Source: Sva-07 sp031398325
Lineage (GTDB): Bacteria > Actinomycetota > Acidimicrobiia > Acidimicrobiales > Ilumatobacteraceae
Assembly: GCA_031398325.1 (NCBI GenBank)
Contig: JANNNB010000196.1
Coordinates: 1-64,000 of the forward strand
Reading direction: 5' to 3'
DNA: 64,000 bases
The position numbers were made by a program, and so were the translations under genes. Positions within the stretch are counted from its first letter, which is position 1, and the number at the start of each line of letters is the position of its first letter. Positions 16,928-26,434 of this stretch are shown here, in pieces. The notes under the pieces are model-generated. The model worked only from the letters and a program-made list of their open reading frames with translations. It ran no database searches and was not told the DNA's origin.

Positions 16928-17350
16928 ATGGAATTGACCTCCGCACTCGACTTCATCCGTGACCGCCAGCACGGGGTGCTGATCACCCTGAAATCGGACG
17001 GACGGCCCCAGTCGTCCAACATCTCCTACGCCCTCGCCGATGACGGAGCGATCCGGATCTCGATCACCGACGGCCGCGCCAAGACGACGAACATGCGACG
17101 CGACCCGCGCGTGTCACTCCACGTCAGTCGCGACGACTTCTACGCATACGTCGTGATCGAAGCAAACGCGACGCTGACTCCCCCGTCGGCCGCCGTCGAC
17201 GACGACACCGTCGAGCAGCTGGTTGAGTACTACCGGGCCGTTGCCGGCGAGCACCCCGACTGGGACGAGTACCGGCAAGCGATGGTGGACGATCGCCGGC
17301 TGCTGCTCACGCTGACGCCGTCACGCGCGTACGGCATGCTCCCCCGCTGA
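16928..17350 (+). CDS. PPOX-class F420-dependent oxidoreductase
   Basis: A 140-aa split-barrel protein of the pyridoxamine-phosphate-oxidase-like family (Rv1155/Rv2991 type). The N-terminal LTLKSDGRPQSSNISYAL-like strand pair (here LITLKSDGRPQSSNISY), then RAKTTNMRRDPRVSLHV and a C-terminal LTLTPSRAYGMLPR, are family hallmarks. Actinobacterial members mostly use F420 and reduce small molecules; the substrate is not predictable. It lies 52 nt after the MFS gene and could be cotranscribed. It converges on the dehydrogenase at 17423. Confidence 0.87.
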   Translation: MELTSALDFIRDRQHGVLITLKSDGRPQSSNISYALADDGAIRISITDGRAKTTNMRRDPRVSLHVSRDDFYAYVVIEANATLTPPSAAVDDDTVEQLVEYYRAVAGEHPDWDEYRQAMVDDRRLLLTLTPSRAYGMLPR

Positions 17351-17422
17351 ACCTCCGCGACGTGATCGCAAGCCAAACCCCCACCACACGCCGCTGACCG
17401 GCAGTGCATCTGGCGGGTCGGA

Positions 17423-20077
17423 CTACTCGGGGTCGCCTCGGCGCATGGGGAGGGTGCTCCGCCATTCGCCGTCGAGGTCGTGGAGTGCAGCCGCCACGGC
17501 AGGGGCGGTGGGGACGAGGCCGATTTCGCCAACGCCCTTGATCCCGAACGGCGAGCGGGGCTGTGGCACCTCGACGATGCGGACGTCCATCTCGGGAACG
17601 TCCTTCGCACGCAGGATGCCGAGCGAACGCAACGTCATGTTCGTCGGAAAGCCGGTCTCCGGGTCGGTCGGGAAGTCCTCGCTCAACGCGTAGCCGAGAC
17701 CCATGTGCACGCTGCCTTCGATCTGACCTTCGACGAGCATGGGGTTGACGGCCTTGCCGACGTCGTGCACGGCGACGACTTTGTCGATCCCACCCGTCTC
17801 CCGGTCGATCACCACCATCTGCGCAGCGAAGCTGAAGCACGAGTGGATCGTCGGGTTCGCCACGTTGGGATCACCGAGCTTCTGGGTCCAGTCGACGAGG
17901 TACTCGCCTTCGTAGTCGACGCCGGGAGCGCAGCCCGCCTGGAGAGCCGCAGCGCATGCCTCGCTCACCGAACCGGCCGTCATGAGCGTGCCGCGTGAGC
18001 CGGTGGTTTGGCCGAAGCCGAGCTGGCGCGTGGTGTCGACGATCACGTCGATGCGGTTCGGGTCGATCGCCAACGCCTCGGCGGCGACCTGCAGGGCCAC
18101 GGTGTGCACTCCCTGGCCCATCTCGGTCCAGCCGTGCCGGACCTCGACCCGGCCGGCACCGTCGGCGGTGTCGGGATGGAAGTGGACCACCGCTCGCGAC
18201 ACCTCGCGGAATCCGTTGCCGAGGCCGGAGTTCTTCAGCCCGAGACCGAGTCCCACCGCCTTGCCGTCGGACACCGCCGCGTCGTATGCGTCCTTGATCT
18301 CGTCGAGGCACGCCTCGGCGCCGGCCGAACCGTCGTCCATGATCTGACCCGGACCCCACTCGTCACCCGGCCGGATCACGTTGCGCTTGCGGATCTCCCA
18401 TCCGCTGATCCCGACCTGCGCCGCCAGGCGATCGAGTACTCCTTCGAGCGCGAACTGGGCCTGGTTCGCGCCGAACCCTCGGAACGCGCCGCACACCAGG
18501 TTGTTGGTGCGAACGGCGATGGTCTCGATGTCGAGCGCCTCCCAGCGGTAGGCACCGCAGGCATGGCCGGCCGCTCGCTCCAACACCTTCATGCCGACAC
18601 TCGCGTACGCGCCGGAGTCGCCGATTCCACGCACCCTCAACGCAGTGAGCCGGCCCTCGGCATCGCAGCCGGCCTGGTACTCGAAGTCGATCGGATGCCG
18701 CTTGGCGTGCATCCGCAGGCTCTCCTCGCGCGAGAGCGTGCACTTCACCGGCCGGTCGAGCAGCCAGGCGGCGAGCGACGCCTGCGCCTGATTGCTCATG
18801 TCCTCCTTGCCGCCGAACGCTCCCCCGTTCGACACCAGTTCGACGGTCACTCGGGTCGTGTCGATCGCCAGCACGCGGGCGATGTCGTCGCGGTCGTCCC
18901 AGACGCCTTGGCCTCCGGAGTAGACGTGCAGCGAGCGTTCCTCACCCTCCCCGATCGGCACCGCCAGCGTCGATTCGGGTTCGAGGAACGCGTGCTCGAT
19001 CCGCTGGGTGCTGAACGATTCGGACACGGTGTACGCGCACGCTGCGAAGGCCTCGTCGAAGTCGGCTCCGCGCTTGTACGTGCTCGTCGACAAGACGTTC
19101 GAGTCGGTACCCCACACCGAGATCGGCGCGTCCGGTGCCAGCGCGGCGACCGGATCGGTGTTCGGCGCGTGCACGTCGTAGGTGACCTCGACGAGTTTCG
19201 CTGCCGCCCGCGCGTGGTCGCGGGTGTCGGCCACCACGATCGCCACGACGTCGCCCGCATACGACGTACGCCCACCGATGGGGATCAGCACCGGCCAGTC
19301 CTTGTAGATGATCCCGACCCGGAGCTCACCGGGCAGATCATCCGCAGTGAACACGGCAGAGACGCCGGGAGCGGCGAGCGCCGCCTCGACGTCGATCGCC
19401 AGAATGTCGGCACGGGCATGATCGGTCAGGTGCAGCGCGGCGTGCAACATCCCGGGGATGCGGATGTCGTCGATGTAGTCGCGCTCGCCCATCGACAGCG
19501 GCGCCGCTTCGTATTTCGCCCCGGATCCACCGACCGTGGCCGACAGCGCCGGTTCGAACGTCTGGCCGTGGGCGACGGCGTCGATCGCGTCGAGGATCTT
19601 CACGTAGCCGGTGCACCGACAGAGGTGAGCTCCGAGATGCGGTGCCATGCCGGCCTTCGTGAGCGACGTGCCCTTCTTGTCGATCTGCGCCTTGGCCCGC
19701 ATCACGATGCCGGGGATGCAGAATCCGCACTGCAGTCCTCCGCACGCGGCGAACGCGTCGGAGAAGCATCGTCGTTCGGCTTCGTCGACGCCCTCGAGCG
19801 TGACGATCGACTTCCCGTCGGCCTTGGTGATGTCGTACTGACATGACACCACGGCCTTGCCGTCGATCATCACCGTGCAGCAACCGCATTGCCCCGACGG
19901 GGAGCAGCCGTCCTTCGGCGACGTGATGTCGAGCTCCTCACGCAAGGCGGCGAGCAGATGTGGATGACTCGATCGCACCGTCACCGCCGTGCCGTTCACG
20001 TCGAAGCCGACACGCTCGGCGGGTTCCGTCCCATCAGCGTCGGTCGGGGCTGGAGGCGCGTCGATGATCTCGGTCAC
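17423..20077 (-). CDS. Xanthine dehydrogenase family protein: fused [2Fe-2S] and molybdopterin domains
   Basis: A molybdenum hydroxylase of 884 aa. The N terminus holds a plant-type [2Fe-2S] domain (GCSPSGQCGCCTV) and the all-alpha second cluster (CGFC and CRCTGYVKI). From about residue 185 onward follow the two Mo-cofactor domains (GGAFGGKED, GAFRGFGANQAQF, TEMGQGVHTVALQ, then GIKGVGEIG with the catalytic Glu). There is no FAD domain in this chain or nearby, so electrons must leave through another partner. The arrangement resembles E. coli XdhD. GTG 20077 (MTEIIDAPP) is chosen over GTG 20098. The gene downstream of the carbamoylase-like gene suggests purine or hydantoin-type catabolism, which is inference. 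Confidence 0.9.
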   Translation of the reverse strand: MTEIIDAPPAPTDADGTEPAERVGFDVNGTAVTVRSSHPHLLAALREELDITSPKDGCSPSGQCGCCTVMIDGKAVVSCQYDITKADGKSIVTLEGVDEAERRCFSDAFAACGGLQCGFCIPGIVMRAKAQIDKKGTSLTKAGMAPHLGAHLCRCTGYVKILDAIDAVAHGQTFEPALSATVGGSGAKYEAAPLSMGERDYIDDIRIPGMLHAALHLTDHARADILAIDVEAALAAPGVSAVFTADDLPGELRVGIIYKDWPVLIPIGGRTSYAGDVVAIVVADTRDHARAAAKLVEVTYDVHAPNTDPVAALAPDAPISVWGTDSNVLSTSTYKRGADFDEAFAACAYTVSESFSTQRIEHAFLEPESTLAVPIGEGEERSLHVYSGGQGVWDDRDDIARVLAIDTTRVTVELVSNGGAFGGKEDMSNQAQASLAAWLLDRPVKCTLSREESLRMHAKRHPIDFEYQAGCDAEGRLTALRVRGIGDSGAYASVGMKVLERAAGHACGAYRWEALDIETIAVRTNNLVCGAFRGFGANQAQFALEGVLDRLAAQVGISGWEIRKRNVIRPGDEWGPGQIMDDGSAGAEACLDEIKDAYDAAVSDGKAVGLGLGLKNSGLGNGFREVSRAVVHFHPDTADGAGRVEVRHGWTEMGQGVHTVALQVAAEALAIDPNRIDVIVDTTRQLGFGQTTGSRGTLMTAGSVSEACAAALQAGCAPGVDYEGEYLVDWTQKLGDPNVANPTIHSCFSFAAQMVVIDRETGGIDKVVAVHDVGKAVNPMLVEGQIEGSVHMGLGYALSEDFPTDPETGFPTNMTLRSLGILRAKDVPEMDVRIVEVPQPRSPFGIKGVGEIGLVPTAPAVAAALHDLDGEWRSTLPMRRGDPE

Positions 20078-20160
20078 GCTTAACAGTTTGTCAAACACCC
20101 GTGGCCCGCCGAAACCACCCGCTGTGACAGCCGCGTGAACACTTCTTCGCCGTCATTCCT

Positions 20161-20212
20161 CGTTTGTGACAAGAAGTTGGAGACCCGGTCCTCGGATTCC
20201 TTGTCACAAACG
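20161..20212. repeat. 52-bp palindromic repeat element (copy 1)
   Basis: CGTTTGTGACAAG (20161-20173) pairs perfectly with CTTGTCACAAACG (20200-20212) around an imperfect 26-nt centre. The reverse complement matches the element at 47490-47541 at 48 of 52 positions. The carbamoylase-like gene reads into its right arm and takes its TGA stop from it. Confidence 0.85.
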
Positions 20213-21133
20213 TCGGTTTGGGTGTGCGAGGGGGGCGTACAGCTCGGGGCGGCGGTAGCGGTCGAAGTCGAACAGTGTGCCGGTGTACTGCTTGCACCAG
20301 TCGAGGTCGCACTCGGCGACGATCAGCTCGTCGCCGGCCGTCTCGGCACGAGCGAGGATCTCACCGGAGGGCCCGAAGATCGACGTCTCGGCCAACGAGT
20401 CGACGCCCTCCTCCACACCACCCTTCGCGACGCCGACCACGAACGTGCCGTTCTGGTACGCCCCGGACGACATCACGAGCTGGTTGTGGAAGCCCTGCAG
20501 CGGATCCTGGCTCGGGTCGGGCGCGTAGTGCAGCGGCGTGTTGTAGCCGCACAGGATCAGTTCCACACCCTGCAGCCCCATCAGCCGATACGACTCCGGC
20601 CAACGGCGGTCGTTGCAGATCATCATGCCGACCCGGCCACCGAACGCATCCCACACCCCGAACCCCTCGGGCGACGGCTCGAAGTAGTACCGCTCGAGGT
20701 GCTGGAACGGCCGACCGGGCTCGTTCGATTCGTGACCGGGAATGTGAACCTTCTTGAACGTGCCGACGATCGAACCGTCGCGTTCGACGAGGGTCTGGAC
20801 GTTCCACCGATGCAGCGTTCCGTCGTCGTCGGTCTCGAGGAGCGCGTAGCCGAGACAGAAGCCGATCTCGAGTTCGCGGGCGAGATCGAACAACGGTTGC
20901 GTGTCGTCGTTCGGCATCGACGTCTCGTAGAAGTGGTCGGCCTCGGTGATGTCGTCGAGATACCAACGTGGGAAGAACGTCGTCAGCGCCAACTCCGGGA
21001 ACACGACGAGATCGCACGCCTGAGAGGCAGCGTCGCGCAGCAGCGCCGACAGCCGCTCGACGACCACGCCACGATCGTCCTCGCGCTGGATCGGGCCGAG
21101 TTGGGCACCTCCGACGGTGACGATTCGGGTCAT
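20204..21133 (-). CDS. Carbon-nitrogen hydrolase, N-carbamoyl-D-amino acid hydrolase-like
   Basis: A 309-aa nitrilase-superfamily amidohydrolase. The catalytic triad is E47 (VFPELALTTFFPRW), K127 or K128 (TFKKVHIPGH) and C173 (MICNDRRWPE). FQHLERYYFEP and YNTPLHYAPDP are close to N-carbamoyl-D-amino-acid amidohydrolase. It probably releases ammonia and CO2 from an N-carbamoyl compound. ATG 21133 has CAGAAT 6 nt upstream. The last codons (RRL, stop) lie in the 52-bp palindrome at 20161-20212. The neighbouring molybdenum hydroxylase downstream suggests a shared purine or hydantoin pathway. Confidence 0.88.
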   Translation of the reverse strand: MTRIVTVGGAQLGPIQREDDRGVVVERLSALLRDAASQACDLVVFPELALTTFFPRWYLDDITEADHFYETSMPNDDTQPLFDLARELEIGFCLGYALLETDDDGTLHRWNVQTLVERDGSIVGTFKKVHIPGHESNEPGRPFQHLERYYFEPSPEGFGVWDAFGGRVGMMICNDRRWPESYRLMGLQGVELILCGYNTPLHYAPDPSQDPLQGFHNQLVMSSGAYQNGTFVVGVAKGGVEEGVDSLAETSIFGPSGEILARAETAGDELIVAECDLDWCKQYTGTLFDFDRYRRPELYAPLAHPNRRL

Positions 21134-24100
21134 GCCCGCATTCTGCCAGCGACCTGGACGAGTCGATGGCCGCGCCCGTCGATCAGCCACGCGAGCCCGG
21201 GCCGGTGCGGGATCGACGTCCGCCGCGGCAGCACGACACCCAGGAGATCGCCGTCGATCTCACCAGGACCCGTCATGATGAAGCCGCACCGACCCCGGGT
21301 GACGTCTCGCGTCCAGTGTCCGTACGCCGAGCGAACCGCGTCGACCCGCGCCGCGACCGCGAGGGTCACGTGGGGGTGGTCCCCTCGGATGATCGCAGCG
21401 AACAGCCCGTCGACATCGTGCACGCGGTCGGCGTTGTCGACGACCACCAACGTCGCGCAGCCCGCTCGATCCTGGTCGAGCCGAGCCCGCAGGTCGACCA
21501 CCGATCCATTCCAACGATGGATCGATGCATCGGGCTGGCAGGCCACCCACGCCACTCCCAGATTGTGGAGCGTCGTGGACATCCCCGTGCGTGCGCCGCC
21601 GCCGATGAAGATGTGATCACCGTCGGGAACCCGGAGCGGTGTCGGCGCCAGATCGTCGCTGCCGAGCGCGATCACGAGGTTCCGCACGCATCGCCCTCCG
21701 TCGGACTCGACGCAGCTTCCAATCAGCGTCCCGGGGTCGACGTCGGGCGGCAGCACCACCAACTCGGGCGGGCCGGACGGATGTGGACGCGACGGCAGTT
21801 CGGCCAAACCTGCCGCTCCGAGGGCGACCTGCGCCTCGAGCCCAGTCGACGCCACACGGAGCCGGCCCGGATGACCCCCGGTCGCGAGCGGACCACGAAG
21901 ACCCGCCGCCCGGGCTGTCGTCGGGTCGTCGAGGCGCAGGATCCAGCGCTCCGCGGCGGACACCGACGTGGTGGGCGCACCGCCATCGACCGTGAGACAC
22001 GACATGACACCGACCGCCGGGCCGGCATCGAGGATCCGGTCGAGTATCGCAAGGGTCGGCAGGCGCTCGACCGTGTCGAGCGAGCGGCGCAGCTCGCCGA
22101 ACCCATCGACGACCAGGACGATGCCGGCGTCGTGCGCCGGGTCAGCAGACATGGTCGAGCGCCGGTCGATCTCGTCTGCGAGTCGCCGCAGCAGGCGGTC
22201 GACGCGCTCGCCTTCGCTGACCCTGACGACCGCACCACAATGGGCGACGGACGCGAGGCTGTCGAGCAACCGATCGCCGAGCCCGTCGATCACGTACACG
22301 TGGCATCGGTCGGGAGTCGCCGCTCGGCACAGCGCGGCGACGAGCGACACCGTCGTCGAGGTCCGGCCGGAACCCAACGATCCGAGGATCAGCAGATTGC
22401 CGCTCGCGCGATCCCACCTCAGCGGAAGACGACGCTGGTTGACCGGATCGTCGATGACGCCGACGGCATCATGGGCGGGGGGAGGCCCCGATGGCGACTC
22501 CCCGTCGCTCGACCGTTGAGCGGCGACGACGAGGTCGACCATCTCGTGGCCGACCATCGCGCCGAGTGGGTCGAGCCAGGGACGGCGTGGCGTGGGGATC
22601 GACATCTCCACCGTGGCACGACGGATCGCGTCGACGGCTGCTGACAATTCCGTGGGGCCGCCGCTGAACCCTTCGACCGGACAGGACGAGGCCGGTCCGT
22701 CCTGATCGGTCACGTACAGCCGACCGGTCGTGCGGGACACCGACCCGGTACAGCACGCCGCCTGGAACACGATCCGATCGTCACCTGCGAGCCGCAACAT
22801 CGCTCGCCCGGGTGTCGACTTCGCGAACGCCGCAGGCAGGTCGTCGCCCACGACATCGCGAGCCTCCGTCGCGTCGTTCACGCGCAGCGCTATGCGCAGG
22901 TCGGTGTTCGCCCGGATGTCGTCGGTGACGACACCCGCTGGACGCTGGGTGGCGAGGATCATGTGCACGCCGAGGCTGCGACCCCGTTGAGCGACCGCCA
23001 CGAGTGCGGCGAGGAAGTCCGGGAGCTCGTGGGCCAGCGTTGCGAACTCGTCGATGATCACGACGAGGCGGGCGATCGGCTCGCAGCCCGGCCGCGCACG
23101 GTATTCGGTGAGATCGCCGGCACGGACCGAACGCAGCAGGCGTTCCCGACGGTCGAGTTCGGCATCGAGGCTGACGAGCGCTCGCTGGGCGAGCCCGTCG
23201 TCGAGGTCGGTCACCATGCCGACCGTGTGCGGAAGGTCGACACACGAATCGAACGTCGCCCCACCCTTGTAGTCGACCAACACGAAGTTCAGGTGGGTGG
23301 GATCGACCCGGCTCGCCAGGCTGACGACCAGGGTCCGCAACAGTTCGCTCTTGCCGGCGCCGGTCGTACCGGCCACCAACGCGTGCGGGCCGTCGGCGAC
23401 GAGGTCGATTTCGACGACCCCGTCCGCGGAGACGCCGATCGGAGCCCGGAGCGCCGGGTCAGATCCGGCTGCTATCCAGCGGGAGGCGATGTCGTCGGCA
23501 CCGGAGTGGTTCGCCGCAGCGTCGAGTTCGACCAGGGTCACTGCATCGGGGATGAGGGCCAGCGAGCGCTCGCCGTCCTCGGGGTCGATCAGCGGCGCCA
23601 GCGCCCGAACAGCACGGCTGGCCGTCGCCTCATCCAGCCCAGCGAGGCACACATGCTCGAATTCGTCAGCTCCTGGCCGCTCGCCGGACCACGTCCCGCG
23701 ACCACTCGAGGAGACAACCAGTGTTCGACGGCACACGTTCGGCACGGTCGCGTTCGGCTCGATCGCCACGATCGTCGCCGCAGCGGATGACACCATGAAC
23801 CGACGCAGCGGTCCCGTTCGCACCGTGAGGAGTCGAGGGTCGTCGATGAGCAGGATCGTCGAGATCCCACGCAGCCTGTCCGTCCCCGATCTGTCGCCAG
23901 CGAGTTCGCCGAGTCGATCGAGTTCACTCGCTTCGAAGACGGAGACACACCCCTGACGAGGCCTCACATGCGGGAGCCAGCGCGCCCAGTCCCACCTCAC
24001 GGGATCACCGACGACGACGACTCGGACGTCGGCCGGCCCGAACCACGTGGCGATCTGTACGACGATCGCCCGCACGAGCGACCGCACGCGTTCCGTGTCA

Positions 24101-25443
24101 CCCCGAATCGCGAGCACGTCCGCCGGTGCCAGTCGGATCGGTACCCCGACGTCGTGCAGGACCGACGCCGCCTCGAGCACTGCCGTCACATCCGTCTCGA
24201 CGTCCCCATCGCTCCCCGAGGATTCGACCGCCGGTGCGATCCGCCACGAGCCCCGGCCGATGACCACGTCGAGCGCTCCCGGGACGGATCTCCCGCCGTC
24301 GAGACCGGTGCCGTCGAGACCGGTGTCGTCCAGACCGGTGTCGTCGAGGCGACGATGCCACACACTCGACCGATCGCCCACGAGTTGACCCAGCGCCTCG
24401 ACGACATCGGGATTCCGAGCACGGTGATGAATGAGCGCAGCACGATGCCACGCCTCGATGTCCGTGGAGAAGCGCTGCCGGTCGAGATCGGCCGCACGTC
24501 GAGCACTCCTCCGCCGCCGCAGCACCGCCAGTGCTCCGACGACCCACGTCGCCGTCGCGGCAACGGCCCCGACGAGTGCGAACAGGGCAAACATGGCCTG
24601 CCGCAGCAGGCCGGCGATCACCAGTGCACCGAGGACTGCCACGATCGCGCCGACGAGCGTGGTGCCCGACGGCAGGTCGAGGCGCGGCTCGGTGGCCGGC
24701 AGCGGTACTCCTTTACGAGGTGGAGGTGGGTTCTCGGCGGGTCCTCGACGAACCTCGAGATGCCAGGGATCGCCGGGGCACGACGACACGGTCCCTCCGC
24801 AGTGGTCGAGCCGGGTTTCGTCGTATCGAATTCGACGGAACTCGATTCGGCTCGACCCCACGATGAGCGAGTCCCCCGGCTGGATGCGCTCGGACCGGGA
24901 CAACGGGTCCCACCTGATCGAGTTCGTCGTCCGACCGGGGCTCGGTGCGTCACACGCACGACCCACGGAGATCGGGACGCGACCGGTGAGCTGCGTCACG
25001 GTGATCGCTCCGTCGGAGCCGACGTCCGCGATGGCGTGATGGAGTTCGACCAGATCGTCGAGGAGCCGGACGGTCGCGTGGGGTGACCGCCCGATTCCGT
25101 GGCGACCAATCGGCAACGGCGTCCACGAGCGACAGCAAGGACCGGTGACGACCGCGAACTCGAGGCCGTTGCTCGCGTCCATCGAGAACGGTACGACATC
25201 GGAACCGGATGGGTCGAGGGGCCCCTGGTACGAGACCTCCGCACCTTCGACAAGCTCGTCGACCGAGGTCAACATGTGTCCGGCCGCCACCGCCATCCCG
25301 CCGATCGTGATGATCGGCTGGTGCCGGTAACCGAGCGCCGCCGCGAGATCAGCGACGGTGTCCGACGGACCGGCGGGGTGGACGCGGCGACGCCGGCCTG
25401 ACGCGTCGACGATGTCGAAGGGCTGGATCGATGGCGTGCTCAC
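21130..25443 (-). CDS. FHA/FtsK-SpoIIIE ATPase, EccC-like (type VII secretion-related)
   Basis: A 1437-aa protein. Residues about 1-75 look ubiquitin-like and about 95-215 FHA-like (IGRSPHATVRLLD, then GDSLIVGSSRIEFRRI). Two helices follow at about 258-303, then three FtsK-type ATPase domains. The first is intact: Walker A GTTGAGKSELL (about 690) and Walker B VVIIDEFATL (about 794). The second has GSLGSGRTS (Lys to Arg, about 1019) and the third GGGARTGMS (Lys to Met, about 1280). This pattern of one active and two degenerate ATPases is typical of EccC of type VII systems. No Esx, EccB, EccD or EccE gene is in the window. GTG 25443 sits beside a small CACAT-GA-ATGTG palindrome (25443-25454). 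The short D-D-T-G-L repeats at about residues 365-380 are coding. Confidence 0.88.
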   Translation of the reverse strand: MSTPSIQPFDIVDASGRRRRVHPAGPSDTVADLAAALGYRHQPIITIGGMAVAAGHMLTSVDELVEGAEVSYQGPLDPSGSDVVPFSMDASNGLEFAVVTGPCCRSWTPLPIGRHGIGRSPHATVRLLDDLVELHHAIADVGSDGAITVTQLTGRVPISVGRACDAPSPGRTTNSIRWDPLSRSERIQPGDSLIVGSSRIEFRRIRYDETRLDHCGGTVSSCPGDPWHLEVRRGPAENPPPPRKGVPLPATEPRLDLPSGTTLVGAIVAVLGALVIAGLLRQAMFALFALVGAVAATATWVVGALAVLRRRRSARRAADLDRQRFSTDIEAWHRAALIHHRARNPDVVEALGQLVGDRSSVWHRRLDDTGLDDTGLDGTGLDGGRSVPGALDVVIGRGSWRIAPAVESSGSDGDVETDVTAVLEAASVLHDVGVPIRLAPADVLAIRGDTERVRSLVRAIVVQIATWFGPADVRVVVVGDPVRWDWARWLPHVRPRQGCVSVFEASELDRLGELAGDRSGTDRLRGISTILLIDDPRLLTVRTGPLRRFMVSSAAATIVAIEPNATVPNVCRRTLVVSSSGRGTWSGERPGADEFEHVCLAGLDEATASRAVRALAPLIDPEDGERSLALIPDAVTLVELDAAANHSGADDIASRWIAAGSDPALRAPIGVSADGVVEIDLVADGPHALVAGTTGAGKSELLRTLVVSLASRVDPTHLNFVLVDYKGGATFDSCVDLPHTVGMVTDLDDGLAQRALVSLDAELDRRERLLRSVRAGDLTEYRARPGCEPIARLVVIIDEFATLAHELPDFLAALVAVAQRGRSLGVHMILATQRPAGVVTDDIRANTDLRIALRVNDATEARDVVGDDLPAAFAKSTPGRAMLRLAGDDRIVFQAACCTGSVSRTTGRLYVTDQDGPASSCPVEGFSGGPTELSAAVDAIRRATVEMSIPTPRRPWLDPLGAMVGHEMVDLVVAAQRSSDGESPSGPPPAHDAVGVIDDPVNQRRLPLRWDRASGNLLILGSLGSGRTSTTVSLVAALCRAATPDRCHVYVIDGLGDRLLDSLASVAHCGAVVRVSEGERVDRLLRRLADEIDRRSTMSADPAHDAGIVLVVDGFGELRRSLDTVERLPTLAILDRILDAGPAVGVMSCLTVDGGAPTTSVSAAERWILRLDDPTTARAAGLRGPLATGGHPGRLRVASTGLEAQVALGAAGLAELPSRPHPSGPPELVVLPPDVDPGTLIGSCVESDGGRCVRNLVIALGSDDLAPTPLRVPDGDHIFIGGGARTGMSTTLHNLGVAWVACQPDASIHRWNGSVVDLRARLDQDRAGCATLVVVDNADRVHDVDGLFAAIIRGDHPHVTLAVAARVDAVRSAYGHWTRDVTRGRCGFIMTGPGEIDGDLLGVVLPRRTSIPHRPGLAWLIDGRGHRLVQVAGRMRA
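21140..21145 (-). promoter_or_regulatory. -10 element for the carbamoylase-like gene
   Basis: CAGAAT on the minus strand, 6 nt before ATG 21133; leaderless pattern. It overlaps the 3' end of the FtsK-like gene, whose stop is at 21130. Confidence 0.35.
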
Positions 25444-25645
25444 ACATGAATGTGGGTCTGCCGGGGCGAGAAGCGGAAGAAACCGGCGATTGCGGACCGA
25501 CGCGGAGAATCATGGCTGTGACCAGGGGTTGTGAACCGTCGGGGATCCCGTCCGCTGGCCTGGCGGGTCACGCTGTGAGGTGCCGGACAGCTGCTGCACG
25601 AGGTCTGTGAGGCGGTCGGTGAGGGTGCATCGAGATCATGCCGAC

Positions 25646-26406
25646 ATGAACCGACCACCGCAGACACATCGCTTCGCCAGCCAGCTGAGTCGCGATTGGG
25701 AACACCTTCGTCGGCGACCCGCCGACCTCGTCCACGCTCGAACGTGGCGCGATCGTCTGGCCGAGGGTCTCCTCGCCACGACGCTCGAGGACCTCACCGA
25801 CCTCGACCAGATCGTCGAGGCCACGGGCACAGCGAGAAGGAGCTCGAGTTCGGCGAACGACGCCTCGGTTGCCGATGCCGCCCTCCTTCACCTCGTGGTG
25901 CTTGCCCAACACGATCAGCTCGCCGGGCGGGTCGTGATCCAGCGCCTCCTTCCCGGTCTGATCGCTCACGCAGCCCGATACCGGAGCCGGCGCGACGACA
26001 TCGACCCCGCCGAACTCGTCGTTGCGGCGGCGTGGATCGCGATCCGCCAGTACGACGTCACCTCGCGTTCCCGACACGTCGCGTCGAGCCTCATCTCCGA
26101 CGCCACGTTCCAGGCGTTCCGGCAACCGAGCGGCGGCGCTCCGCGAGCGAAGAGGTCATGCCGGTCGAGCACTTCGTCCGGCGCGACGCTCCGGCCTTCG
26201 GCGCGACGGCCCTCGAGCAGCTCGCCGACGTCGTGCGGCTGGCGCGGACTCGTGGGGTACCAGCGAGGGATCTCCAATTCGTGCGCGACCTGGTCCAGGT
26301 CGGCACGGCCAGTCAGCTCGCGGCGAAGCAGGGGGTGACGCCACGGACGATCCGCAACCGCCGTGATCGAGCAGTCGCCAACATCAGGCGCGCCGTCGCG
26401 GCATGA
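25646..26406 (+). pseudogene. Sigma-factor-like DNA-binding protein, frameshifted
   Basis: Two overlapping frames look like one gene. From ATG 25646, residues 1-160 are helical and sigma-region-2-like (LPGLIAHAARYRSRRDDIDP, then LVVAAAWIAIRQYD, SDATFQAFRQPS). After about 26130 the natural continuation (RRRSASEEVMPVEHF) is in the frame one base back. It ends with a helix-turn-helix, GTASQLAAKQGVTPRTIRNR, at 26406. One missing base near 26130, in the run GAGCGGCGGCGC, would join them into about 253 aa. Possible explanations are a true frameshift mutation, a sequencing error, or a -1 ribosomal shift, although no clear slippery heptamer is seen. It is divergent from the EccC-like gene and may regulate it. 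Confidence 0.6.
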
Positions 26407-26434
26407 ATGCGTCCTCGACCGGCGCGTCGGCCGG

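Noticed and set aside
24290..24355. Short tandem DNA repeat
   Set aside because: It is in frame and coding (repeated D-D-T-G-L) in the FtsK-like gene, not an intergenic element.
23968..25086. Plus-strand open frame opposite the FtsK-like gene
   Set aside because: Low-complexity basic translation; shadow of the EccC-like gene.
26120..26160. Programmed -1 frameshift in the sigma-like gene
   Set aside because: No X-XXY-YYZ slippery heptamer with a downstream structure was seen; a one-base deletion explains it more simply.
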